DNA of 64,000 nt from Lepidurus packardi (GCA_023053545.1 JAKZAN010000007.1:4216001-4280000), one strand, 5' to 3'; shown: positions 12,181-23,673, counted from the stretch's first letter. A program made the numbers and translations. The notes: generated by a model not told the origin, from the sequence alone.

Positions 12181-15100
12181 CACGTGGGTTGTGATGGAAT
12201 CGTGGGATCCGATAAAGTGGTGGACGCATGCGGAGTGTGCGGAGGACAGAACATCACGTGCCAAATTATTTCTGGCATTTTTACTCATCCGCAATTGCCA
12301 CCCGGCTACAACTTGATTGCCACGTTGCCTAAAGGAGCTTGTAGTGTCAACATCACGGAGCTCAAACCGTCCAGAAACTACTTAGGTAAAAGATAACAAC
12401 CTTGTGCTTTAAACTTTTGGCTTCTGGTACCGTTCAAGCTACACAAAAAAGCTTCGTTTTTAACTAGCGCAGCAGATGTAACAACAAATGAGGAATTTTT
12501 CCCATTTTACATCCTGAAAATTATCCCAGAAGAACTGTAAGAGGAACCCAACAAATGCTTTTGGGTCAACTTGCAAAGGGCGGTTCTAATCTAGCTTGGA
12601 CCTCAAAATTTTCATTGTCGCTCTGGCGCCAATTCGCCAGAATGTTATACCGGTCACCGTGGTATAAAGGCGGCATGGTATTGTGCGTATTATTACCAAG
12701 GACGCTGTGCAGATTCGAATGTTTTTCAAGTGGGAGAAGACCCCCAGCTGGTGCTAACTTAGCCATTCATCAACTTTCCAGCTTACGGCATAAACGAAAC
12801 CCTAACGAGCTCGACGCGATCTCACGTGTAGAGCAAACCGTGATATGCCCAACGATATAGCATGCGCTATTCATAATCACACAGGTGGTCGTGTCTCGTT
12901 CTCACTTTGGGAGAGACTCCCAGGAGCCCCCTCCCCCTTTTTTTCTCCATTTGATCCTCTCGTTCTCTTTTTTTTTGCTGTACATAAGCTCTGGCCGGGG
13001 TTAGTTTCAAGATTGCCGGGGAACGCAATCTTGAGTCTCCGATCCGTGCGCAGATGATGATCTGCACTGTAGTTTGCGATCCACACGCGCCAGCTGAAAA
13101 GTGATCCTCAAGAATTTATAGAACGCCAGTTAAAAAGGCCGAGTTGTTTATTTAATGCATTCCAAAAAGACAGCAATTCCTTGTTATTCTTTGAGGTCTT
13201 AATTCGCGTTCCATGTGCCACCGTAAAACTCATCAATTTTCTCGCGCCTGCCTGCATTAACCACAGTCTATTTTTTACGGCCTTTCGGATATCCAAACAG
13301 CAGGCGAAAAAAAGCTGCCCAGACGCCATTCAGGAGCTGTACGTTAAACAAAATTAGCGTCTACCATGCCCGTATTTGTGTAATTCATAAAAAATCGGAC
13401 TTTGATAGAAGGTTATTGCGAGGTTCTATCAATTTTTCTTCTTCTGACGTTCGCCACATGCAAATGGAAGTAACGTTAGACATGCTTGGCCGTCATGTAT
13501 AGTAACAGTTCCATCATTTGTCACACTATTCAAGGATGGAACGGAAAAGGCAAGACGCAGTCGTGCGTAGGCCTCTACATTGTATACTCTTGTACCTTAA
13601 TTTACCGAAGCCACCTTACGAACCACATATAAATGAGCACTTTTAGAACTCTTTGGCACGCCCCGAGTTCCCTTACTGGTTCTTTTGAATGGCCTCTTAA
13701 TGAAGTTTTAGCGCTTAGACGGAAGAAAAAAAAATTGAAAGCTGTAGTTAAGGCCTCGACCGACTGGCTCTGAAAAAAATGAACGTTAAGGTGAGGAGTG
13801 AGAACTGTCTAGGGCGACTGGTTACATCATAGATGCCTTTCTTCTATCAATGACGACGTAATTTTTTGAATTTTTTTTATTGTGACTTATTTTGGCACGC
13901 ACAACGCCAAACAAAAACCGCGAGAGCGACCGAAGTTGTAAAAGGTCGTTGATTTTGGCTGGTGGAAATGGCAACAAAGCCAAGATCAAGATTGGCTGTA
14001 ATGTTGTGTCGTTCGTGCCAAGACCGTTTTAAGTTGGTTTCAAACTAAGACGTATGAGGCATGCTTGTAAGTGACGTGCTGAAGTACGGTTATGGTTGTG
14101 TGAGATGCGATAATTGTCTCCATCAATGCCTTAAAAGCCATGTGCGATGCTGTTACATGGTAGTAGTTACTAGCATGTTTTCCGCATACTGTTTTGCATG
14201 AACAAAAATCATGTAGGTAAAATACTGACCAGAATAGAGGTTAAGATAAAACAAAAAGATTCAATTTTACCTACGTAGATGCTCAAGTTTTGTCTCCTTT
14301 TTGGAAGGAGGAAAAAAAAAATGTCTGTGGATGGATCCTTCGTTTGCTCCATTGGCATTACGCATCCTTCGGCGCCGTCTTGTCGTGTTCGTTACGGTCC
14401 TCATAAATTGCATCCGCGGACGCGTTGAAGAGCATAACTACATACTGAGTTTTTGCTGGTATATATGTGTGTGTGCGTAATGCTTAACCCGCAGGATCTA
14501 GGAACCGTTATACGTATTAGAACTATCAACTATCAGTCAATAGTTCAGTCTTTGCAAAATCTTGTCAATTGTTCCTTCTGGATAAATCAATGCCTCTTAC
14601 TATTGCGAAGTAGGAGTTTCGTTTCTTTATTATTATTCAGGACGACTTGATCGTAAGAATTGTCTCTAGCGTGGAAGTAAAACAAGTTTTGTCTGCAGCC
14701 AAATTAATTCTTATCTACACTTTCTGCTGGCATGACATTAAAAGTTTAAGGCTTTAGTGCAGCGAGAAACCGTGAGGGGGGATCTTACATTCGTCAAGGA
14801 AATAACGAGGCCGTAAAAACTTTCATCGTTCAGGGATGATGTTTAGAAGGAAACTGGAAAGCTTTTTGCAAAATGCCCATCATTCTTGCAAAGGATTGCG
14901 CTTTCCTATTCCCATTTCCCACTGTGCTCTTCGTACTCTTGTATTCCCCCCCCCCCCCCCCCTATGGGAACATTGCGAGACGTTGGGAACATTGCGTTAA
15001 ACGTGGAGAGAACTTTCTAATTAATTAGGTGTGCTGACTTGGCAAAGATCAGTTTTTTTCTTCCTTGTCGAAGCAAGTTAAAAATGGCACTTTTTTCCAT

Positions 15101-18100
15101 TTGGTGAGGTTTTGTTCGTGGACTACTATATTTTATAACAGTCTTATCAGTCAGGTTGGGGCGCAGGTCGGTTCTAATAGTGCTACACAAGCTTTTACAG
15201 TTGACGTAGGATTTTGAAGTGAATAATGACAAGTTTAGCACTTGGGAGAATAAGACAGGTTGCGGAATGGCAAGTTCGTGTTATGCTAATGAAGGAATGG
15301 GCAATTGTCTTATCAAACTGTCAAGTGGGGAGAACAGTTTGCTTGAAGGAGCCTTAATGACATTCTTGCAAATGACTTTTAGCTCTCTGTCTCGTGTTCT
15401 CTTTTTTTTAACTCTTTTTGTATCCTTAGCTTTGCGAAAAACCTCGGACGGGACTTATATCATCAATGGCAATCGCTCTGTAAGCTGGTCCGGTGAGTAT
15501 CCTGCAGCCGGGACGTCGTTCACGTACCGGCGCCAAGAAGGACAAATGCCCGAGTATATTTCTACACGTGGACCGTTGGCAGAACCAGTGGATCTATTGG
15601 TACGCTTACAAGCGTAATTTGATTATCTTTACTGCTCATAGAGCGTTAATTGGGACTTTGCTTTGACATCTTTGGTTTCTGTTTTAGGTTAACGCCCTCC
15701 ATTCTAATCCGGGTATCAAGTACGAATACATGTTACCAGCCGGACAGAATAACGCACCACCCAACGTCCCAGATCCCGGTCGACGATCATCGGGTCCTCC
15801 ACCACCAGCACAGTCTGATATTGACTATGGGAGAAACGCAGGAGCATCTTCTGCTGCAGGTCTTTCGCCTTATAATTCTGCCTCGGCTGCGGGACCCTCT
15901 TCGCCTCCTGGGGGAGGGTATGGAGCTGGAGCTGGACCTGGTTATCTTAGTCCCAACCCCGGTCCTGGTCACCCAAATCCTGGTCACCAAAGCCCGTTAT
16001 TGTCGCTGGGTGCCGATGGAGGAGTGGCAAAGACGCTAGATTTCATTGCCAAGAACCCAGACAGCCGCAGACCGGCCATCGTATCTGCTACGAACCCAAA
16101 TTATGGTAATAAAATCAGAACAATGGGAATTTTGAGGTTCTTTTTTTAATATTTTTTTTGTCTAAAAGACTAAAAAAGTAATAAAATAGTAAATTAGTAA
16201 ATATTAAACTAATAGTGCATAATTAGCAAATAGTTATATAGTTAATCATTAGTAGTAAATAAATAAATAGTAACTTAGTAAATATTAAATTAGTAAATAA
16301 TAAACTAGTAAATATTAAATTAGTAAATAATAAACTAGTAAATAGTACAAGAGTAAAGTTTTTTAGATCACAAGAGTTTTTTACAATTTGTAAGTCATTT
16401 GTTTTTATCGCCGAACAGGTGGAAACAGTTTCGTAAATGATGGAAGCAGTATTTCTTCGCACTCGGCACGTCCTCCGGTCGGCTCGGCTCCGAATCACAG
16501 ACGATTTCCGGGTGCGAAAGACCCGGACATTCAAGGCACAGATACACATACTGGAGCGAAACAAGTGGAGCAAGCGGAGCCTGGCAACGGTCGGCGGCGT
16601 CATCGGAATGGCCGCCAATTTGTTTGGAAACAAACCGGATTCACAGAGTGCACCAAGACTTGCGGCGGAGGCACGCAAATGACGATTGTGGCGTGCATCA
16701 AGGAACCCAAAGAACACCAAGTGCAAGTGCCAGACCATCGTTGCAAAGAAGCCAAGCCGCCTGGCGAAACGGTGCGGTGCAATATCAAACCTTGCCCAGC
16801 TGTGTAAGCAAAACTTTTTATGCACTTCTCTTATTCATTGCCTTATGTTTATTGGTATGGGGAGACTTTACTACGTGTGTACAAAAACTATAGGTGGGTC
16901 CCTGCAGAATGGAGTGCGTGCAGTGCTTCATGTGGAGAAGGCTTTCAAACTCGCGAAGTTGTCTGCAAGCAAGAAATCTCACCCGTTTTGACCATGAAGG
17001 TTCAGGATGCTGCGTGTTTAACACCTCCACCGCCAACTACGAGATCTTGCCAAGGCAATTTCTGCGCGAGATGGCAAGTAGCTGAATGGGGCAAGGTAAA
17101 ACCATATAACTCGACTTTTTTCGGCAAAGCTAGAATATATTTTTTATTAATTATATTATTATTACTATTATTGTTATTATTATATGCTGTTTAGTGCTCA
17201 ACCGATTGCGGGAAAGGGATGAGGCAGCGCAAAGTTCAGTGCGTGTCTGGCGAAGGCTCTGAATTAAACGAAAGCGACTGTCCAGCGGCGATGCGGCCCG
17301 TTTCCAGCGAAGTCTGTGACCGAGGCTCTTGTTCGATCCGTGATTGGTTTACGACCGAATGGACGACCCATGTAAGCTAATCCTATAGATTAGATTTTCT
17401 ATGAGGAGCTATTGAAGGGAAAGTGTGATATTTATGAGAGCTGTTCTGGGGGCTTAAACGTTTTATAGTGTTCGGCGGAATGTGGCACTGGAGTCCAGAC
17501 GCGGAAAGTGCATTGCAGTGGGGGGACGGAAGAGGTCTGCGATATTAACAAGAAGCCTGAATCTAGTCGTCCGTGTTCGTCGAATAAAGATTGCGGGAGT
17601 AAATGGTTCACTGGATCCTATAGCCCCTGCTCGGCCACCTGCGATGAAGGATCGCAGATACGAGAGGTTGTGTGCCTCACCTTTTTGCGGGGTCAGTACC
17701 GCGTGGGCTTGGATATGCAATGCTCTAGCAAAGACAAGCCAGAAACCAAAAAAAGTTGCAACTTGGGTCCTTGTCTACCTCAGTGGTATATGACGGAATG
17801 GTCTGAAGTAAGTGTTGCGCCAAAGACTTATCAACCGTGCGAAAATGTACACATAAATCCCACTGTTCTTTTCTTTTTTTCGTTTTCTGCAGTGCTCTCA
17901 AAGCTGTGGCACAGGCGTGCAGCGCAGAGAAATCAAGTGTTTGGACTCGCACCAAAATCCTTCCCAAAACTGCCGCGACGATGATAAAGCTGCAGCTAGA
18001 CAGGCTTGCAATGTTCACAAATGTCCTGAGACTAAAGAAGGTAATATGATCTATAATTCAGGGCTTGTGAAAGTAATCCTGGTCCATTTGCGTACGTTAT

Positions 18101-18465
18101 GTAGGGTTAGGTTTAGATGAAGCGAGAAAACAGAACAACAAAAAGACCAATCCTGGTGACATTTCCAGTGCGCATCTATCGCAAAGCGACGCCGAACCCC
18201 CCGACACGAGTCCGACCACTCGAAAACCAGGCAAACCGAATAGACAAAGAATCGCCTTAGAGAAAGACGACGGAGCAACTACGACAAACACCAGCGGTAA
18301 GCTCTTGTGTCGAAGATAATGGTGAATATTGTTTTATTTATATTAATTCTTACAGGTGAATGTGAAGATAAGTTCCGTAACTGTCATTTAGTCGTACAAG
18401 CCCGACTATGCAAGTACAAGTACTACCGAAGTTCGTGCTGTGCCTCTTGTAGTAAGAAAACGTAA
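12181..18465 (+). CDS. ADAMTS-like / papilin-type secreted matrix protein (5' partial)
   Basis: Ten exons: 12181-12385, 15430-15599, 15688-16105, 16419-16803, 16894-17095, 17195-17371, 17469-17807, 17893-18040, 18111-18296, 18356-18465. They total 2340 nt (779 residues plus stop), and all phases agree. The first visible exon carries the end of the ADAMTS cysteine-rich domain (CGVCGGQN) and the start of the spacer domain (ELKPSRNYLALRKT across the first junction; NPGIKYEYMLP later). A Gly/Pro/Ser-rich linker follows, then six thrombospondin type-1 repeats and a C-terminal PLAC domain (six closely spaced cysteines in the last exon). This order is known from ADAMTS-like proteins, lonely heart and papilins, which act outside the cell in basement membrane and matrix assembly. 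No Kunitz domain is visible, so it fits ADAMTSL/loh better than papilin. Signal peptide, first TSP1 repeat and any protease domain must lie upstream and were not found. The first intron is about 3 kb; most others are under 320 nt. Confidence 0.9.
12560..12647 (+). repeat. Dispersed repeat, copy C (in intron)
   Basis: Lies in the first visible intron of the ADAMTS-like gene. It matches the second half of copy B (11425-11560), including the hairpin CTGGCGCCAATTCGCCAG. Confidence 0.7.
14946..14962 (+). repeat. Homopolymer of 17 cytosines
   Basis: An unbroken C17 run in the 3 kb intron of the ADAMTS-like gene. Long C tracts are rare in AT-rich animal introns and are prone to slippage and assembly error. 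Confidence 0.9.
16186..16350. repeat. AT-rich tandem repeat, about 30-bp unit, in intron
   Basis: Repeats of TAGTAAATATTAAAT / TAGTAAATAATAAAC alternate to give a unit of about 30 bp (or 15 bp, degenerate). It lies in the intron between exons 15688-16105 and 16419-16803 of the ADAMTS-like gene. Confidence 0.85.
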
Positions 18466-19585
18466 GCGGATAAGAATGAACGCTATCTATTCCTGGGGAA
18501 GAAGGGGAAAAGCAAAGTCATTTGATTGTGAGTGATGGGGGCGTGATGTGAGTGGCACTTGAACACTTTTGTTGGCCCTAATACTGTGTGGATATTGAAG
18601 AAAGCGCAAGTTCGTCAACCGACGACGAGATACAGACCAATTGATATGCGTTGGATTAACCCCCCGGTGATGAGCTTATGCATTTTTTTTGTCACAGAAA
18701 CTGGAGCAGAGGAACAGATTGAAGAGGAGGGGGAATGTGTTGGCTGGTTTGAAACATAAGACACGCGAGACAAGTCCAGAACCCGCTAGTAATAATTTGT
18801 ATTCCTCTTCTGTATAATGCGGTGCACTTGAGCGGAGCATATTTTTGTTTTTTCTACACTAGTGTACTGTATGTTAGTGCCAAATTGTGCTGTAGCAAAA
18901 TACTCTCATGAGTCTCCTGCCCTTCTATTTTATAAAAGAAAAAAGGACAAAATATGGAAGAAACCACATGTCCGGATGTATATGTGCGTTCTTTATTTCA
19001 CAAGATGGTTCGGACTGTACTTAAAATTTCAATTGTATAACTTAATAGCTTGAACAGCACATAAAATATGCTGTTGCCGCTCCTTGTCGCTTCGCCCAGT
19101 GGTATCTTACGTTGCGTGTTACATCACAAGCTGTCCATCAAACAATATAAAAAGCGTAGCGTAAAAATCTTATGAAAAGTTTTACTCAAAATGTTTGCTT
19201 CGGAGTTCACCTTCTGCATTCATTATATAAACTGTTTGAAACTTGGCGCTTGTCGCCTTATATGCCACCTGGTCTCTCATTCTTAAACTGAGTATTCGTA
19301 TCTGAGTTATTGCTTGATAGATGACGCTAGTGTCGTTATAAGATAAGTACTTGCGCAGGTTGACACAAGCAAAGTTAACCTGTTGTTTTGATTTGATCAA
19401 ACCTTGACTTTGGCGGTGGAAATTTGAGCTTGTATAGGTATGTTTTCTGATTTAAACTATTTTATACACATTTCCATTGTATTATGTATTGTATGATTAT
19501 AGATAATAGAAGCCGTTTTCATGCGCAACATTCCTGGAAGGGTATAAGCATAAGTGCAGCTTTTCTGTTTAAGATAAACTGAAAC
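18466..19585. other. Intergenic gap between two plus-strand genes
   Basis: It holds the 3' untranslated region of the ADAMTS-like gene and the promoter of the LRRC14-like gene. No canonical AATAAA was picked out close after the stop, and no other feature is clear. Confidence 0.5.
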
Positions 19586-21385
19586 ATGGGAAGCGATATT
19601 ATGTGGAAAATCTGGCCTTGGGAAAGTGACTATGGGGAAGCCGATTGCAAATTATGTGACAGAGGCTGCTCGTTAGGCTTTCTCTGTATTCGAACCTTAC
19701 TAGCCCCGGCAAACCAAAGAAAGCTATCATTTGACGTTAGAAAAGATATTCCAAAGCCTTTGTACCCAGACTTGGCTCGCGAAGCTTTTTGTCTCCGTAA
19801 CTTGTCGCTTTTGCAAGCTCTGGTTAACAACTGGCCGCATTCCACGTTCTCCTTGCCGGCCCTGCTTCAAACAGTATGTACCAACTGTCGTTCAGGGATT
19901 TTGCAGCACGCCGAGGACGAAGAAGACCGGCTAGACAACAAGGTTTTCATCACCCAAGTATGGAAAGCCTTGCTCGACGCCTACTTTAGTATTGTCAAGG
20001 ACTACACAGAGAACTCGGCCTATCCCAACGTTTGTCCCCCGCTAACCGTCTTCGATTTAAGTGGGGACTCAGTCAATGGCTTTATGAACGAAACTGAATT
20101 CCGTAGACTGTGTAAAAGAGTACTTAAAGTACTCGACACCTGCATTTTGGCCCGGACCCATTGTAAGATTAAATCCCTGACTGGGGAGACGACAAAAATC
20201 CCCAAAAGTAGTCCTACGCTTGTGACAGCGAAAACCAACAATATTTGGAACTCGGATATAGTTTTCGACCACATTCCCGATGCGCAATCACCTTGTAGGC
20301 TATCAAGTGAAGATTCTCCGAATAATGACTTCGAGATTGGCACGTGGGGTCCAACTTGGGTGGAAACGAGAGAGCCGCCATCTTTCGAGCCTTCGTCTAA
20401 TCATAGGTCTCCATCAGTCAACTTCAAACCAGTTGAAATTCCGCGTTTTGTTGTCATCGTAGATGCGTCGCTGTCGGAAAAGTCATGTGATATACTTTCG
20501 TGGCTTTTGCAACGTTACGAAGAGTTTCCCGTAGGTCTCTGCCCAGTGTCCATCCAAGTGAGGCGTCTCAACATCGCCATGAATGACGAACGCAAGTTAC
20601 AAGCCCTTCTGCCTTTACTGCCAACTGATGTAGTTGGACTCGCTTTCAACGACGTCCACGCGTCCCACAGCTTGGCTACGATCGCCAAATATCTAACAGC
20701 ATTTCTCGAAGTCAAATATTTGAACCTGGGAGACTGTCCCTTCGTTCACTCCGAAGAGCCTTCTATTCGTGATACCTTCGCAAATTCCCTAAGTCAACTA
20801 GCCCACCTCATTCGCCTTAATTTGAACAATAATCGGCTCGAAAGGTGCCTCCACATTCTGGACAATATTTGTCAAGGGTTGGAAGTTTTAGAAGCTTCTG
20901 CCTGTTCCTTAGTCACTGACGACCTATTCTACTTGGCCCACTCTAAGCATTCGCAATCGTTGAAGGCCTTGTGCCTTTCTGAAAACGATCTTTCCGAGCA
21001 TTTCCTAGCATTTCGCACTCTTTTGATGGCCACGCCTCAATTGGAGGTCCTGGATGTTGGTTTGAATGGCTTCGATGACCAGCAGATCTTGACTTTAGTC
21101 AACACGTTAGTGGGTGGAGACAATTTGAATGTGCTTTACTCCAGTTTGCGAAAGTTGGACCTTGGTTGGGATGTCTTGCAGTGTGACACTATTCTGTTAC
21201 TTTTAGAGCGGCTCAGCTTACTCCCTAGATTGGAAACGCTTGTTTTGGCTAATCCACAAGACCTCGAAACGCTAAACTTGGAAGGCGACGCTGGTTTGAA
21301 AACGTTTTCTAAGATGTGTACGGATGCTTGGAGAAAAATGGATCCGGTAAAGCCGGAATTAAAGCTCAAATGGTGCTTAATGTGA
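19586..21385 (+). CDS. LRRC14/PRAME-like leucine-rich repeat protein, intronless
   Basis: A single open frame of 599 residues. The start has a good context (AAACATGG). The N-terminal part holds the block found in LRRC14 and PRAME proteins (LYPDLAREAF ... LLQALVNNWP, about residues 55-90). An acidic and low-complexity middle follows. From about residue 285 to the end there are leucine-rich repeats, for example VKYLNLGDCPF, LIRLNLNNN, LKALCLSENDLS, LEVLDVGLNGF and LRKLDLGWDV. LRRC14 and PRAME are known as substrate adaptors for Cullin-2 ubiquitin ligases or as regulators of NF-kB signalling; whether this protein does the same is inference. At 599 residues it is longer than vertebrate LRRC14 (about 490) because of the middle insert. 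Lack of introns is notable beside its multi-exon neighbours and could mean an old retrocopy. Confidence 0.8.
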   Translation: MGSDIMWKIWPWESDYGEADCKLCDRGCSLGFLCIRTLLAPANQRKLSFDVRKDIPKPLYPDLAREAFCLRNLSLLQALVNNWPHSTFSLPALLQTVCTNCRSGILQHAEDEEDRLDNKVFITQVWKALLDAYFSIVKDYTENSAYPNVCPPLTVFDLSGDSVNGFMNETEFRRLCKRVLKVLDTCILARTHCKIKSLTGETTKIPKSSPTLVTAKTNNIWNSDIVFDHIPDAQSPCRLSSEDSPNNDFEIGTWGPTWVETREPPSFEPSSNHRSPSVNFKPVEIPRFVVIVDASLSEKSCDILSWLLQRYEEFPVGLCPVSIQVRRLNIAMNDERKLQALLPLLPTDVVGLAFNDVHASHSLATIAKYLTAFLEVKYLNLGDCPFVHSEEPSIRDTFANSLSQLAHLIRLNLNNNRLERCLHILDNICQGLEVLEASACSLVTDDLFYLAHSKHSQSLKALCLSENDLSEHFLAFRTLLMATPQLEVLDVGLNGFDDQQILTLVNTLVGGDNLNVLYSSLRKLDLGWDVLQCDTILLLLERLSLLPRLETLVLANPQDLETLNLEGDAGLKTFSKMCTDAWRKMDPVKPELKLKWCLM

Positions 21386-21752
21386 TCTTTGGTGAAATTT
21401 TTTTGTGGTACCGTTTTACACGGTAATTTAGCAGCTGTAACAGTGGGTTCTTAATCAAGTGAATGCGTTTGTAACGCCATAATACAGACCGGGAAATTAT
21501 TTCTGAAACTTTTCAGTATTTAATGTCGTGTTTTATCTGCTAAACAGTAATTTAGTAAACTTGTCCGGAAGCAGCATGTAATGTAAATGTAAATTTGTCC
21601 GAACTGAAATTTGTCCAAGAGCAGCGTGTTTTTTGGAATGTGGTTCATGTGAAGTTTTTAATAAAAGTACATGTAATTTTCTTGTAAAGAAGTTTCTGTG
21701 GGCTGTAGAATAGCTTTGTTTCTCTATTGTAGTTATAATGGAGCAAACCAAT

Positions 21753-21970
21753 ATGCGCGTGACCTAGTGGATAAAACGTAAAGGTGCGGGACGCGAAAGA
21801 TCCGTAGTTCGAAACCCGGCCGAAGTACGATGAAGAGGCTACTTCTCGTTCAACGTTTTTATACTTAAATTCGAAATTGTGAAGCTTCGGCATCACGAAC
21901 TGAATATCGGGGATAGGAAACTTAACAGGGGAGTCTACGGAAAGGGGCGAGGCTCTAATTTTTTCTGGAT
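21753..21970 (+). mobile_element. tRNA-derived SINE, copy 1
   Basis: The head resembles a tRNA (Arg-like). It has an A-box region (GACCTAGTGGATAAAACG) and a B-box (AGTTCGAAACCC) at the right spacing for RNA polymerase III. The body downstream (CGAAATTGTGAAGC, ATCGGGGATAGGAA, AAAGGGGCGAGGC) recurs in copy 2. The tRNA fold is too degraded to be a working tRNA gene. Confidence 0.75.
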
Positions 21971-22048
21971 TTTTTCTGAAAAAAATTATGAAATATATAG
22001 AAAAAAATGCGACATAATAATGCCAACTTCTAGAGACTATATGGCATG

Positions 22049-22135
22049 GCTTTACCAACACAAGTGAGAAAACAAAAAACACAAGTGAGAAAACAGGATA
22101 CATGAAGAGCATAAAACTTTGTCCAGATTAGCGTT
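22049..22135 (-). pseudogene. Partial copy of the first exon of the small secreted-protein gene
   Basis: Matches 23643-23708: AACACAAGTGAGAAAACA, ATGAAGAGCATAAAACTTTG and TCCAGATTAGC recur on the plus strand. On the minus strand it reads a start codon and a hydrophobic segment like the signal peptide of the gene at 23065-23673, but the VFSLV core is duplicated and no second exon follows. It looks like a decayed duplicate of the promoter-proximal exon. Confidence 0.6.
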
Positions 22136-22176
22136 TGTGGAGATTTTATAGAAGTTTCAATACTGTCTTCTTATAA

Positions 22177-22450
22177 GCTTATGACGAGGTGGATAGCGCG
22201 CAAGCCGGGTGAACGAGAGGTCCTCGGTTCGATTCTCGGTCGAGGAACTTTATTTCGTCGAAAATAACGAAATATTATATGGCTACCTTTCCCTTGACCT
22301 ATACCCTGTGTCTTATGCCTTTCCGGCAAGCTTTCTATTTCTATACTCGAAATTGTGATGCTCGAATATTGGGGATAAGGAACCGAGCAGAGGAGTTGGG
22401 AACAGGGAAAGGGGCGAGGCCCTCATTTTTTGACGATTTTTGAAGGGGGA
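22177..22450 (+). mobile_element. tRNA-derived SINE, copy 2
   Basis: tRNA-like head with an A-box-like stretch (GACGAGGTGGATAGCGC) and a near-consensus B-box (GGTTCGATTCTC). The body matches copy 1 (CGAAATTGTGATGC, ATTGGGGATAAGGAA, AAAGGGGCGAGGC). It lies in the same orientation about 420 bp downstream. Confidence 0.75.
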
Positions 22451-23064
22451 CCCCCTTGATATAGCATTATTCCTTATGGGAAAAAACCCAGAAAACGCTT
22501 CCCCAGAGCAAAAAGAGGCCACGCCCCTTTGTTGGTCCAATCTGCCAATGGGATTCGTCCATTGTGTAGACCACGCCCTTTTTTGGCGCTTTTCTTGAAA
22601 AATTACAAAAAAATATGTTAAAAATTCGGTTTTTATTATTTTTTAAAATAATTACGAATTATACAGCAAAAATTTAAATTTTTTGGAAACTAGATTTTGC
22701 GATAACGTTCCGATCCAAGGTCAGTTTCTACCAAGATCGGTTCCGCTGCGAGTTTGGTACACCAAAAAAGTAAATGAGGAATTCCGGCCAAACCCCTTTT
22801 TAGCAGATTTTTTGAAAAACCACGCCTTAATTTTAAAAATTTCCTCTTTTATTGAAAAAATTACACCTCGTACAACAAACAAGGACATCTGTGTAAATTA
22901 GGTTTTACATTGACGTTTAGGTACAACAAATAAGGAATTCAAGGCGGAAGCAAAACATATAGTTTGCATAGTTTAGAATTACGAGCCCTCACTTGCATCT
23001 CTCCGGGTCCTTTCAAGTCTTCCAGCTGGCGATGCAATTGGTCAAAACGTTGCTGAAGTTGTTT
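22451..23064. other. SINE flank and degenerate repeat sequence
   Basis: Contains AT-rich sequence and two short blocks with CCACGCC, perhaps remains of older SINE tails. The end (22980-23064) is the minus-strand continuation of the reading frame after the TAG of the secreted-protein gene and reads as a short Gln-rich coiled coil. Confidence 0.4.
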
Positions 23065-23673
23065 CTATTGCTTAGCTTGCCGTTTCATATCCTCCATCAG
23101 GATAATAAACTAAAAAAAAGAATAGAGAGTAGCGCATAAAACATTGAGTGACAATTAAGAAAACAAAATAAAACAAGACACTTACCGCCAACTTCCATAG
23201 AGTGGCCTGCTGGGACCTATTTTATTCCTTTTATTATTGCGAATCTTTATTATACGAATTATTACAATTTTTTTACGGGTTATTACGTATAATACGAATT
23301 CTTATTACGAATCAGACTTGTTAAAGGTCAGTTCAGATCAAAGATCAGTTCCGGCTTCTATTTGCTTGTCTGAAGGAGAAATAAAGAGTATTAAAACTTA
23401 CACATGTAAATTTAAAGTGTTACTACCATCACGCCGAAGCTCCACATGACCATTAAACTGAAATCGGTTTCGTAAGGAGATGTTGACCACTTGGCGCTGG
23501 GTTGCGTCTCCCTCTTCACCGTCATTTCGCCACCGAAAACTAGAAGAAAAAAAAAATATCAGTAGGCATGAAATTAATTGTTTAACACAATGTTTCAAAG
23601 CTTACAAATGTGTAAAGGGCCACAAACACCCACAGAGGAAAGCAACCAACACAAGTGAGAAAACAGAAAACAT
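23065..23673 (-). CDS. Small predicted secreted protein, unknown family
   Basis: Four-exon model on the minus strand: 23673-23606, 23539-23402, 23216-23186, 23109-23065. Junction phases agree and all donors and acceptors are GT-AG (two donors read GTAAG). Exon 1 encodes a clear signal peptide (MFSVFSLVLVAFLCGC). Exon 2 gives a charged, beta-prone stretch with NISLRNRFQF and VELRRDG. Exon 3 is a 31-nt microexon. Exon 4 ends at TAG after MKRQAKQ, 93 residues in total. Translation beyond the TAG stays open for about 36 codons and continues as a coiled coil (KQLQQRFDQLHRQLEDL). The TAG could therefore be a recent nonsense mutation, a readthrough site or a true end. An alternative acceptor (exon from 23369) would end the protein after ANRSRN at 23345. 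I do not recognise the family. Confidence 0.5.

Noticed and set aside
21753..21830. Functional tRNA gene
   Set aside because: A- and B-boxes are present, but the stems do not pair well and a repeated SINE body follows.
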